A stretch of DNA of 64,000 bases from Virgisporangium aliadipatigenens (lineage in GTDB: Bacteria > Actinomycetota > Actinomycetes > Mycobacteriales > Micromonosporaceae), in assembly GCF_016863615.1 (NCBI RefSeq), contig NZ_BOPF01000035.1, positions 1 to 64,000 of the forward strand, in the 5' to 3' direction. The notes below the pieces were generated by a model that was not told the origin of the DNA, ran no database searches, and saw only the letters and a list, made by a program, of their open reading frames with translations. Positions 35,686-44,108 of the stretch are shown piece by piece. A program made the translations under genes and the position numbers. Position 1 is the first letter of the stretch. Each line of letters opens with the position of its first letter.

Positions 35686-37029
35686 GTGCAGACCCAACGT
35701 GACCATGTGCACGCCCACCAGTTCATGGTGGGACGGCTCAGCTCGGCGTTGATCGAGGGGGACGCCACGCGGGCGGAGATCCCCGGACGGCGTGCGCTCA
35801 CCGGCCTCTGGTCCGGGCTGCTCGTCGCGGTGCTGGTGCTGGCCGGCTTCGCCGTCTACGGCTGGATCGTTCCGGGCGGCAGCCGCGCCTTCGCGCAGCG
35901 GGGCGTGATCCTGGTGGAAAAGGAGACCGGCGTGCGTTACGTGTACCTCTCCGGCCTGCTGCACCCGACCCCGAACCTGACGTCGGCGCTGCTGATCCAG
36001 GGCACCGGCGCCACGGTGAAACCGATCTCGCGGGCCTCGCTCAAGGGCGTGCCGCGCGGCGTGGAACTCGGCATCGCGGGAGCGCCGCAGTCGGTGCAGA
36101 CCGACCGGCTCTCCGCAGGGCCGTGGCTGGTGTGCCTGCCGGGTGCGGTCGCCGACAACCCGGGCGAGGCGCTCGGGATCAACCTCGACCCGCGGGCGCC
36201 GGCGGTGCCGCTGGCCGCCGACCGGTTCACCGTGGTGCGCGGGCCGGCCGGTGAGGACCACGTGCTCGCGACGGGGCGGCGCTTCCGGGTCGATTCCCCC
36301 GCCGTTCTGGTGGCGCTCGGTGTCGACACGGCGCGGCCGATCGCCGCTCCCCGGCGGTGGCTGGACCTGCTGCCCGAGGGGCCACCGCTGGCGCCGGCGG
36401 ACATCCCGCGCGCCGGTTCCGGCGGGCCGTCCGTGGCGGGGCGTTCCTATCCGGTGGGAACGCTGTTCCGACGGGGCGATGAGCAGTTCTTCGTGCTGCG
36501 CGCCGACGGTCTGGCGCCGATGAGTCCCACCGAGTTCCTCTTCGCGTCGGCGGTGGCGGCGGGGCAACCGGTCGACCTGGACCTGTCCGCTCTCGTGTCG
36601 GCGCCGAGGTCGGCCGATCGTTCGCTGACCGAACGCCTGCCGGAGCTGGCGGCGCTGCGGTGGCAGCCCGCCGGGGAGCTGGTGCCGTGCCTGCGCCAGG
36701 GGCCCCGGTCGGCGCGGGAACTGTCGGGTGCGGTGGCCTTCACACCACGCGAACTGTCCGGTGTGGACGGTGCCGGCAAGGCGTCGGTGCTCGCCGCACC
36801 GGGCACCGCGATGGTGGTGGTGCCGGTGCCGCACGAGGGCGCCGGCGCACCGGTGATCTCGTACGTCTCCGACGCCGGGGTCGCGTACACCGTCGCGGAC
36901 GGCGGGTCCGCCGCGGCGCTCAAGCTCGACGGGGTCGCGCCGGTGCCGTTCCCGAAAAGTCTGCTGGCGACGCTGCCGGCGGGCGCGGTGCTCAGCCGTG
37001 GGGCCGCGCTCGCCCCGCAGAGGGGTTAG
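35686..37029 (+). CDS. eccB: EccB, type VII secretion single-pass membrane protein
   Basis: 447 residues from GTG at 35686. The N-terminus (QTQRDHVHAHQFMVGRLSSA) is the conserved EccB cytoplasmic start. One membrane helix at about 46-66 (LLVAVLVLAGFAVYGWIVPG) is followed by a large extracytoplasmic domain. The conserved segment GVRYVYLSGLLHPTPNLTSA (about 84-103) and two cysteines (WLVCLPG near 150; LVPCLRQ near 330) fit the family. It follows eccD by 7 bases. EccB bridges the inner-membrane complex toward the cell wall. Confidence 0.95.
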   Translation: MQTQRDHVHAHQFMVGRLSSALIEGDATRAEIPGRRALTGLWSGLLVAVLVLAGFAVYGWIVPGGSRAFAQRGVILVEKETGVRYVYLSGLLHPTPNLTSALLIQGTGATVKPISRASLKGVPRGVELGIAGAPQSVQTDRLSAGPWLVCLPGAVADNPGEALGINLDPRAPAVPLAADRFTVVRGPAGEDHVLATGRRFRVDSPAVLVALGVDTARPIAAPRRWLDLLPEGPPLAPADIPRAGSGGPSVAGRSYPVGTLFRRGDEQFFVLRADGLAPMSPTEFLFASAVAAGQPVDLDLSALVSAPRSADRSLTERLPELAALRWQPAGELVPCLRQGPRSARELSGAVAFTPRELSGVDGAGKASVLAAPGTAMVVVPVPHEGAGAPVISYVSDAGVAYTVADGGSAAALKLDGVAPVPFPKSLLATLPAGAVLSRGAALAPQRG

Positions 37030-37035
37030 GTCAAC

Positions 37036-39774
37036 GTGGCGACGGGCATCCGGAACCTCTTCCGCGTGGGCGAGCGCCCGACCGGCATCGCGCGGCGCAC
37101 GGTGGGCAACGCCGTCGTCCTGCACGCCGACGACGGCATCAGCGCCCGGGCGCAGGCGCTCGCCCTGGACGTGAACGAGGACCCCGACAACGACGTGGTG
37201 GTGCTCGATTTCGGTGACGCGGTGCCGCACGGCGCCTGGGACGCGATGGCGTGGCACCTGCCGCGCCGCCGGCGGCGCGGGCTGCGGCTGGTGGTCGTCG
37301 GCACGGCCGGCGGCTCGGCACCCCTGGCGGCGCGGTGGTTGTCCGAACGCCTGAACCGCACGGTCATCGCTCCGGACGGTGATCTGGTGCGCGGCCACAC
37401 GGGTCAGCTGTTCGTGCGATCCGCGCCCGGCGGCGGGTGGCTGCGGTTCCGGCCGGGGCAGCCGGCGGTGTGGGACGCCAAACGCTACCCGGCACCGGTG
37501 TGGGACCACGTGGCCGTGGACCCGAGGCCGTCCAGCGCGACCGCGGAGATCGAGCCGCTGCCGGCCGGCGTGTGGATCCACGACACCCGCAGGCCCGACG
37601 TGGTGGACGCGCACCGCGAGCGGGTGACCGCTCGGCTGCATCCGCAACGCGACGTGCTGACCGTGCTGCTGGGCTGTCCCGGCACCGTGGCGCTGTCGCT
37701 CGACGACGTGGTGCGCTTCTGGCGCGGGCTGGAACCGGAGGTGCGGCACCGGGTGCGCTTCGTGTGCTACGGCGACGTCCGGGTGCCCGAGGGCGATGCC
37801 GTGGGGCAGGCGCTCGCCGACCTGCTCGGCGCGAACGTCGCCTGCTACACCGGCGTGCCGGTCGGCGGGACGCGTGATCCGGTGATCCGCACCGTGCTCC
37901 CGGACGGCATGTTGGGCTGGTCGCCCTTCGCCCGCGAACTCGGCTACGCGCCGCGCCAGCATCCGACGGCACGGCCCCTGCGCCCCGTGGTGCTGAGCTA
38001 CCGCGTGCCGTTGCGGGCGCTGGACGAGACGGCCGAGCGGGTCTTCTGGTTCGCGCCGGACGCGGTCGTCGAGGTGGTGCAGGCCGGCCTCTGGGTGCGC
38101 ACGCCGGCGGAGCCGCGCGACGCCGAACGGATCCGCGGCGCGGCCGCCGACCCGCGACACGGCACGATCGTCTACGACGACTCCGGGCGGGCCGGGCCCG
38201 AGCGCATGCGTGAACTCGCGGCCGACCTGGCGGCCCGGGTGAGCGGGTTCGAGACGGGCGCCGTGCTGGTGCCGGCGTCGGTGCTGGCGCCGCCGCTGCG
38301 CGGGACCGGGCGTGCGGAGGCGGTCGCGGACGTGGCCGAACCGACGGTGCGGTCCGCGGCCGTGGCGCCGGTCGACGGCGACATCCCGCCGGACGCCGCG
38401 GAACCGGCGTCGTCCCCGGTGGTGCCGGCACCGGTGATCGGTCCGTCGCTCGGCTACGACCCGGGCGGCCCGGCGGACGTACCGTGGCCGGCGGCGCTGC
38501 TGCCGCCCGCCGGACACCACGGCGCGGTGGGGCCGCGGGCCGATTCCGACGGGGACGTCGGGGGCGGCTCCGGTCCGACGGCCGGTGGCGCGCCCACTCC
38601 GGCGGCGGCTCCGGCCACGACGCCGGCCTGGGCCGAGGCCCCCACGGTGGCCGTCCCGGTTCTCGCGGCGCCGGCATCGGAACCCGACGGCGAGCCGCCT
38701 GCCGCCCTGCCGCCCGACCCGCCGGGTGCCCTGCCGCCCGCGCCGTCGGCCGACCCGCCGCCCGTGCCAGCCCCGGCGGCGGAGGTGGTCCGGCCGGTCG
38801 ACGTCGTCGTCGCGGCGCCGGTCGCCCCGTCCGCGCCCCGGGTGGGCCCGTGGTCCACCCCCGCCCGGACCTCCGGGGAGAACGGCCCGGATCCGGCACC
38901 GGCCGGTTCCACCCCGTCGGCCGACGGGGACGGACCCGCGTCGCGTGCCGAGGCGGAGGCGGCGGTGCAGCCGGTTCCGCGCGGCGGCGCGGCCGCGATC
39001 CTGCCCGGCCGCGCCCTGACGGAGGAACGCGCGTGGTTGCGTCGCCGGTTGAGTCGGGAGTTCGACGTGCTGGCCAGCTCGGTCTCGCGTCTCATGTCGG
39101 AGCACCCGGGCCTGCAGGCCCCCGGGCTTTCCGCCGACGACGTGCTCACCGACGCCGTCGCCCTGCGGCTGTACCTCACCGACCGTGGACCGGGAGTCGA
39201 CGGCGGCCTGCGCGCGGGGCGGATCGGCCCGCACGTGCCGCTCGCCCGGTGCGCGGTGTCCGGGCTGTCGCGGTTGCCGTCGTTCCGGGGCGCCGGTGTG
39301 TACCGCACGTCTCCGTCGGGCGCCCAATGGCGGCTCTTCCGGGGGCGCCGCGTGGTGACCGACTGGGGTTTCATCAACGCCCTGACGCGACCGTGCGCGG
39401 CCCTGGAGGGCGACACCGACGTGCTGATCTGGTCGATGACCGCGCGTCGCACCGCGTTGCTCGAGCCGGACGACGCGGCGGGTGTGCGGGACCGGGTGCT
39501 GTTCCTGCCCGGGACCAACTTCAAGATCTTGGAGCTGCGGGAACCGGCCGGTGCGGCGCGCGGCACCGTTCTGATGCGCGAGATCGGCACGAACGAGATC
39601 GACGACAGCGGCCGGGTCGATCCCGACCGGGTCGCCCTCGACGAGCTGGCGGTGACGTCGATGCGGCGCGGCATCGCGCGGTGGGACGCCGAGGAGGCGG
39701 TCGAACGCACCGGGCCCGCGGCCCGCGGCCGGTTCCGCCTCCTGCCGGGCCTCATCGACAGGACACCGTCGTGA
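37036..39774 (+). CDS. Large type VII locus protein with a degenerate ADP-ribosyltransferase-like C-terminus
   Basis: 912 residues from GTG at 37036, 6 bases after eccB. The N-terminal ~420 residues contain a toxin-locus-type alpha/beta segment (LRLVVVGTAGGSAPLAARWL, then SERLNRTVIAPDG). About 430-650 is Pro/Ala-rich. The last ~250 residues look like an ADP-ribosyltransferase fold: VYRT after FRGAG (about 755), WSMTARR where an STS motif would lie (about 800), and VLFLPGTNFKIL. The catalytic E-x-E just before that strand is replaced by R-D-R, so it is probably inactive or uses different chemistry. There is no membrane helix, so it is not EccE. The role is unknown; by position it is a core or cargo protein of the machine. 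Confidence 0.85.
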   Translation: MATGIRNLFRVGERPTGIARRTVGNAVVLHADDGISARAQALALDVNEDPDNDVVVLDFGDAVPHGAWDAMAWHLPRRRRRGLRLVVVGTAGGSAPLAARWLSERLNRTVIAPDGDLVRGHTGQLFVRSAPGGGWLRFRPGQPAVWDAKRYPAPVWDHVAVDPRPSSATAEIEPLPAGVWIHDTRRPDVVDAHRERVTARLHPQRDVLTVLLGCPGTVALSLDDVVRFWRGLEPEVRHRVRFVCYGDVRVPEGDAVGQALADLLGANVACYTGVPVGGTRDPVIRTVLPDGMLGWSPFARELGYAPRQHPTARPLRPVVLSYRVPLRALDETAERVFWFAPDAVVEVVQAGLWVRTPAEPRDAERIRGAAADPRHGTIVYDDSGRAGPERMRELAADLAARVSGFETGAVLVPASVLAPPLRGTGRAEAVADVAEPTVRSAAVAPVDGDIPPDAAEPASSPVVPAPVIGPSLGYDPGGPADVPWPAALLPPAGHHGAVGPRADSDGDVGGGSGPTAGGAPTPAAAPATTPAWAEAPTVAVPVLAAPASEPDGEPPAALPPDPPGALPPAPSADPPPVPAPAAEVVRPVDVVVAAPVAPSAPRVGPWSTPARTSGENGPDPAPAGSTPSADGDGPASRAEAEAAVQPVPRGGAAAILPGRALTEERAWLRRRLSREFDVLASSVSRLMSEHPGLQAPGLSADDVLTDAVALRLYLTDRGPGVDGGLRAGRIGPHVPLARCAVSGLSRLPSFRGAGVYRTSPSGAQWRLFRGRRVVTDWGFINALTRPCAALEGDTDVLIWSMTARRTALLEPDDAAGVRDRVLFLPGTNFKILELREPAGAARGTVLMREIGTNEIDDSGRVDPDRVALDELAVTSMRRGIARWDAEEAVERTGPAARGRFRLLPGLIDRTPS

Positions 39775-39811
39775 TCGCGGCGGGGTGCGCGACAGCGCGG
39801 AGGGCGACGGC

Positions 39812-42800
39812 ATGAGTCCGCAACTGCTCGTGGTCGGTGACGGCCGGCAGGGTTCGTTCCCGACCATCGGTGCCGCGCTGGCCCACGCCGAGGACGGCGC
39901 GACGATCACCGTCCACCCCGGCCGCTATTGCGAACAGCTGGTGCTGGGCAACCGGGTGACGGTGAGCGCGGCGCCCGACGGTCCGGTCGAGGTGCACACC
40001 GAGGAGGGGAGCGTCCTCGTGGTGCGGGGCGAGGGCGCGCAGGTGCGCGGCATCGCCCTGTCGAGCGCGGACCCGGACGTCGCGGCGGTCGACGTGTACG
40101 CGGGCGAGGCGGCGCTGGACGACTGCCGCGTGACGGGCGCGGCGTGGGTGGCGCTGCTGGCGCGGCTGCGCGGCTCGCTGGCGTTGCGCGGCTGCGCGGT
40201 CGCCAATCCGGTGGGTGCCGGCATCGTCGTGCTGTCGGAGGCGTCGAGCACGGTGGAGGACACCGTGGTCCGCGACGTGGGCACCTCCGGCATCGTGGTG
40301 GGCGAACGCGGCGTGCTCACCGTGCGCCGGTGCGAGGTCTCCGGTTCGGGCGCCAACAGCGTGTGCGCCGGCGGCGACGCCCGCCTGGTGCTGGAGCGCT
40401 GCGCGATCACCGGTGCGGCGAAACCGGCCCTGGTCGTCGAGCAGCGCGCGTACGCCCGGCTGAGCGGCCTGTCCGTGCGCGACAGCGCGAACGTCGACGT
40501 GTTCGTGCGCGGCGGGGCGGACGTGCGGTTCAGCGACTCGACCTTCATCGGGGCCGCTCTCCAGTCGGTGCACGTGGCCGACGGGGCCGTTCCCGAGTTC
40601 ACCCGCTGCGTCTTCCTCGGCGCCGGCCACACGGCTGCCCAGGTGACCGGCGGGTCGGCCCCGGTCTTCACCGACTGCGAGTTCACCGACGTTCCGATCG
40701 GACTGGTGGTGGACGGCGAGAGCCGGCCCGCGCTCGTCGGCGTGACGGTGCGCGGGACCGGTGGCCACGTGGCGGTGGTCGGGGGTGCGGCGGCCATGAC
40801 GTTCCGGAAGCTGCGGGCGGAGGTCACCCGGGGTGCGGGCGTGCTGGTGACCGGCGGTGCCTCGGTGGAGGGCTCGGACCTGGTCGTGGAAGGCGGCGTC
40901 GGGCTGGCGATCGAAGGCGGGCGGGGTGCCGTCCGGGACGCGCGGCTCGGTGCGGTGCGGCTCACCGAAGGGTCCGACCTGGACCTGCGCTCGGCCGTGC
41001 TACGGGACGGGCTGGTGGCGGTCGGTGCCGACGTGCGGCTGCGGGACAGCGAGATCGTGTCGGCGTCCGTCGACGGCCTGTCGGTGAGCGGGGGCTCGGT
41101 CACCGCGACCCATTTGCGGGTGCGTGGCTGCGGCCGGCATGGCGTCTCGTTGGAACGGGGCGCCCGCGGCGCGTTCGTCGACTGCGAGGTCCTCGACAGC
41201 GGCGCGGCCGGCGTCAACGTGGACACCGACGAGCCCGTGTCGCTGGTGCGGTGCCGGGTGCGCGGCAGCGGCACCGAGGACGTGCGGCGCGGTGCCGCGG
41301 TGCGGCTGACCGTGGAGGCGCTCGACGCGGGCGGGGGGCAGCCGTCCGTTCCGGCCGAGCGGGCGCGACGCGTGGAGACGGTGGAGGAGCCGCCGGGGGA
41401 CGACTTGAGCGCGCCGCTGCGCGAACTGCACGGCCTCATCGGTCTGCGGAGCGTGAAACGGGAGGTGACCGCGCTGGTGAACCTGATCAAGATGTCCCAG
41501 GTGCGGTCCCGGATGGGCCTGCCGATGCCGCCGCTGAGCCGGCACCTTGTCTTCGCGGGTCCGCCGGGTACCGGCAAGACGACGGTGGCGCGGTTGTACG
41601 GGTCGGTGCTGAAGGAACTGGGTGTGCTCGCCAGCGGGCACATGATCGAGGCGGCGCGGGCCGACCTGGTCGGCCAGTACATCGGTTCGACGGCGATCAA
41701 GACCACCGAACTGGTCACCAAGGCGCTCGGCGGCGTGCTGTTCATCGACGAGGCGTACACGCTGGCGGCCGGCACGGGCGGCGCCGGCCCGGACTTCGGC
41801 CAGGAGGCCATCGACGCGCTGATGAAGGTGATGGAGGACCACCGTGACGAACTGGTGGTCATCGTGGCCGGCTACTCGGAGCTGATGGAGCGCTTCCTCG
41901 CCTCCAACCCGGGTCTCGCCTCCCGCTTCACGCGGACGGTGGAGTTCCCCAACTACTCCGTCGAGGAACTGGTCACCATCACCTCGAACCTCTGCCACAA
42001 GCACTACTACGAGCTCACCGACGACGCGTGGCACGCGTTGCACACCTACTTCGAACGGGTGCCGCGCAACGCCACGTTCGGCAACGGCCGGGTGGCCCGC
42101 ACGCTGTTCGAGGCGATGGTCAACAACCAGGCGTCGCGGTTGGCGGCCGCACCACCGAGCAAGGACACCGAGCTCAACCGGCTCGACGCGGCCGACCTGG
42201 CGCCGGAGCTTGCGCTGCTGGAGGAACTGCCGTTGCCGCCGCGGGACCGCCCTGACGCCGCGTCGGATCCGACCGGGGCGGTCCACGCGTCGCGCAGCTG
42301 GCAGCGGCTCTGCTCGCTGGTCGGCGTCGCGTCGGCGCGGGACGACGTCGGCGGGACGCTGGTGCGGCTGTGCGAACTGTGGGCCCGGCGGCGGTCGTTC
42401 GGCACGCACGCCCACGCGTGGATCGGCGGGCCGGCCGGCAGCGGTCGCGCCGAGTTCGCCCGGCACTACGCGGCGGCCCTGTCCGAACTGGGACTCGTTC
42501 CGATCGGTCAGGTGGTGCGGGTCGACACGCGGCGGGATCTCGCGCCGCAGTGGCCGGGCCAGGCGCGCAGTCTCGTCGCCGCCGCAATGCGCGACGCGGA
42601 GGGCGGCGTATTGCTGGTCGACTACGCCGACGGCGGCGCCGGCGCCGAACACGAGGCCATGGAGGCGCTGGCCGAGGCGGTCCGCGCGGCCGCCGGTGAT
42701 CCCGTGGTCGTGTTGATCGCCGAGGAGACGGCACTGGCCCGGCTGCGAACGGCGGTGCCGAAGGCCGCCGAGGTGTTCGGCCGGTGTTGGACGATGCCGT

Positions 42801-43066
42801 CGTACACCGACGGGGAACTGGCCGAGATCGCGGTGCGGCACCTGCGGCGCCGGGGCCACGACGTGCCCGACGAGGTGCACGAGGCGATCGCCGCGCTGAT
42901 CGGCCGCCTGCCCGCGCGGACCGTGCGGGCGGCGCACCAGTTCGCCCGGGAACTGGCCCGGGCGGCCGCGTCGCGCACGCTCGCGCCGGCCGACGTCGAC
43001 GGGCTCGCGGAACGGACGGACCGGGCCGCGGAGTCGCGCTTCGGCGGCCTTGCGGCTGTCGGCTGA
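39812..43066 (+). CDS. EccA-type AAA ATPase fused to an N-terminal beta-helix domain
   Basis: 1084 residues from ATG at 39812, chosen because GGAGGG stands 8 bases upstream; GTG 39785 is an in-frame alternative. Residues about 1-500 are a right-handed parallel beta-helix of roughly 23-residue rungs (VEDTVVRDVGTSGIVV; VRRCEVSGSGANSV; FTRCVFLGAGHTAAQV). Residues about 530-790 are a CbbX/EccA-type AAA+ domain with Walker A GPPGTGKTT (about 587), Walker B VLFIDEAYTL (about 645) and an arginine-finger region LASRFTRTVEF. Residues 820-1084 hold a second, degenerate AAA-like domain (GGPAGSGRAEF; GGVLLVDYADG). EccA acts in the cytosol on type VII cargo. The beta-helix probably recognises substrate, which is inference. 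Confidence 0.93.
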   Translation: MSPQLLVVGDGRQGSFPTIGAALAHAEDGATITVHPGRYCEQLVLGNRVTVSAAPDGPVEVHTEEGSVLVVRGEGAQVRGIALSSADPDVAAVDVYAGEAALDDCRVTGAAWVALLARLRGSLALRGCAVANPVGAGIVVLSEASSTVEDTVVRDVGTSGIVVGERGVLTVRRCEVSGSGANSVCAGGDARLVLERCAITGAAKPALVVEQRAYARLSGLSVRDSANVDVFVRGGADVRFSDSTFIGAALQSVHVADGAVPEFTRCVFLGAGHTAAQVTGGSAPVFTDCEFTDVPIGLVVDGESRPALVGVTVRGTGGHVAVVGGAAAMTFRKLRAEVTRGAGVLVTGGASVEGSDLVVEGGVGLAIEGGRGAVRDARLGAVRLTEGSDLDLRSAVLRDGLVAVGADVRLRDSEIVSASVDGLSVSGGSVTATHLRVRGCGRHGVSLERGARGAFVDCEVLDSGAAGVNVDTDEPVSLVRCRVRGSGTEDVRRGAAVRLTVEALDAGGGQPSVPAERARRVETVEEPPGDDLSAPLRELHGLIGLRSVKREVTALVNLIKMSQVRSRMGLPMPPLSRHLVFAGPPGTGKTTVARLYGSVLKELGVLASGHMIEAARADLVGQYIGSTAIKTTELVTKALGGVLFIDEAYTLAAGTGGAGPDFGQEAIDALMKVMEDHRDELVVIVAGYSELMERFLASNPGLASRFTRTVEFPNYSVEELVTITSNLCHKHYYELTDDAWHALHTYFERVPRNATFGNGRVARTLFEAMVNNQASRLAAAPPSKDTELNRLDAADLAPELALLEELPLPPRDRPDAASDPTGAVHASRSWQRLCSLVGVASARDDVGGTLVRLCELWARRRSFGTHAHAWIGGPAGSGRAEFARHYAAALSELGLVPIGQVVRVDTRRDLAPQWPGQARSLVAAAMRDAEGGVLLVDYADGGAGAEHEAMEALAEAVRAAAGDPVVVLIAEETALARLRTAVPKAAEVFGRCWTMPSYTDGELAEIAVRHLRRRGHDVPDEVHEAIAALIGRLPARTVRAAHQFARELARAAASRTLAPADVDGLAERTDRAAESRFGGLAAVG

Positions 43067-43079
43067 CGGGAGGGTGTCG

Positions 43080-43385
43080 ATGGCGCGGATGCCGACCTTC
43101 GACGAGTTCATGGCGCACGGCCGGGCGGTCGAGGATCGCCTGCGAAGCGCCCAGCGCGACCTGTCGGCCGCGGTGGTGGTGGGCCGCTCGGCCGACGGCG
43201 CGGTCACGGTCGTGGCCAACGGGATGGGCCGGGTCCACGCCGTCCGGGTCGATCCCCGGATCCTCGCGGAGCCGGACGTGACGCGTCTGCAGGCCGCGAT
43301 CGTGGAGGCGATTCACGCCGCCGGCACCAATGCGGCGCGGCTGGCCCGGGAGCACATGGGTGCGATCGAGGTAAATCCACATTGA
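43080..43385 (+). CDS. YbaB/EbfC-family protein, last gene of the secretion operon
   Basis: 101 residues from ATG at 43080, with GGGAGGG upstream. Helix-strand-helix pattern: helical MPTFDEFMAHGRAVEDRL, strand GRSADGAVTVVANGMGRVHA, then the C-terminal helix LQAAIVEAIHAAGTNAARLA, as in YbaB/EbfC. It begins 13 bases after the AAA gene and is the counterpart of the YbaB-like protein that opens the toxin operon. Its function at type VII loci is not established. Confidence 0.85.
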   Translation: MARMPTFDEFMAHGRAVEDRLRSAQRDLSAAVVVGRSADGAVTVVANGMGRVHAVRVDPRILAEPDVTRLQAAIVEAIHAAGTNAARLAREHMGAIEVNPH

Positions 43386-43410
43386 TGTACATGGATGTAG
43401 ATCGTCACAA
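43383..43410 (+). promoter_or_regulatory. Direct repeats upstream of the LuxR-type regulator
   Basis: tgatgta (43383-43389) and ggatgta (43393-43399) repeat at a 10-base interval in a short low-GC stretch, followed by agatcgtcacaag. One-turn heptamer direct repeats are the usual binding-site form for BTAD/SARP regulators, two of which are encoded just downstream. No -10 element is clear enough to name. Confidence 0.4.
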
Positions 43411-43471
43411 GATTCGGTGAAGGGCGGCCGCCGATACTGTCCGGGCACGTACCGATCGGCCGGAGGTGACG

Positions 43472-44095
43472 GTGGAACAGATTCGGATCGCCCTGCACGC
43501 ACCGGATCCGTTGACCCACGCGGGGCTTGCGGGCCATCTGCGGCAGCGGCCCGACGTCGTGCTGTTGCCGGAGGCCGACCGGGCCCGCGCCACCGTGTTC
43601 GTCTGCGCGGTCGAGCGGCTCTCGGTCGACGTGGTGGCGGTGCTGCGGCGGTGCGCGGTCGAAATCGGCGCGCCGGTCGTGCTCATCACCACCGAGATCA
43701 CCGAACAGGAACTGCTCACCGCCGTGGAGTGCCGGGTCGTCGCCGTCCTGCCGCGCCAGCTCGCGACAGCCGAACGTCTCGCGCACAGCGTGCTCGCCGC
43801 CGCGTCGGGCGGGGGCGTCATGCCGCCCAACCTCGTCGGCGAACTACTCAAGCACATCGAACGGCTCCAACGGGACGTGCTCGCGCCGAACAATCTCACC
43901 TCCTCCGGCCTGACCGCCCGGGAGATCGACGTGCTGCGCCTGATGGCGGAGGGCCTCGACACCAACGAGATCGCCGGCGAACTGTGCTACTCCGAACGCA
44001 CCGTGAAGAACATCTTCTACGGCCTCACCGGGCGCTTGAAGCTGCGCAACCGTTCGCACGCGGTGGCGTACGCGCTGCGCGCGGGCATGATCTGA
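43472..44095 (+). CDS. LuxR/NarL-type regulator with an aspartate-less receiver-like domain
   Basis: 207 residues from GTG at 43472, placed 5 bases after GGAGG; GTG 43466 is a close alternative. Residues about 1-115 follow a response-regulator fold (IRIALHAPDPLTHAGLAGHL), but the strand that should carry the phosphorylated Asp reads ATVFVCAVERL, with no Asp. The C-terminal LuxR helix-turn-helix (about 145-205) is intact (LTAREIDVLRLMAEGLDTNE, then IAGELCYSERTVKNIFYGL). It is probably a phosphorylation-independent regulator of the adjacent secretion operon. It converges with the BTAD gene after 13 bases. Confidence 0.9.
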   Translation: MEQIRIALHAPDPLTHAGLAGHLRQRPDVVLLPEADRARATVFVCAVERLSVDVVAVLRRCAVEIGAPVVLITTEITEQELLTAVECRVVAVLPRQLATAERLAHSVLAAASGGGVMPPNLVGELLKHIERLQRDVLAPNNLTSSGLTAREIDVLRLMAEGLDTNEIAGELCYSERTVKNIFYGLTGRLKLRNRSHAVAYALRAGMI

Positions 44096-44108
44096 GGCAC
44101 TCGGCCGG

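Noticed and set aside
37036-39774. EccE or mycosin as the identity of the 912-residue protein
   Set aside because: No N-terminal membrane helices as in EccE and no subtilisin triad or signal peptide as in mycosins.
35251-39909. A 1552-codon open frame on the minus strand opposite eccD, eccB and the 912-residue protein
   Set aside because: It is the antisense shadow of genuine, family-matching genes in very GC-rich DNA; its product is low-complexity Arg/Pro/His-rich with no ribosome site.
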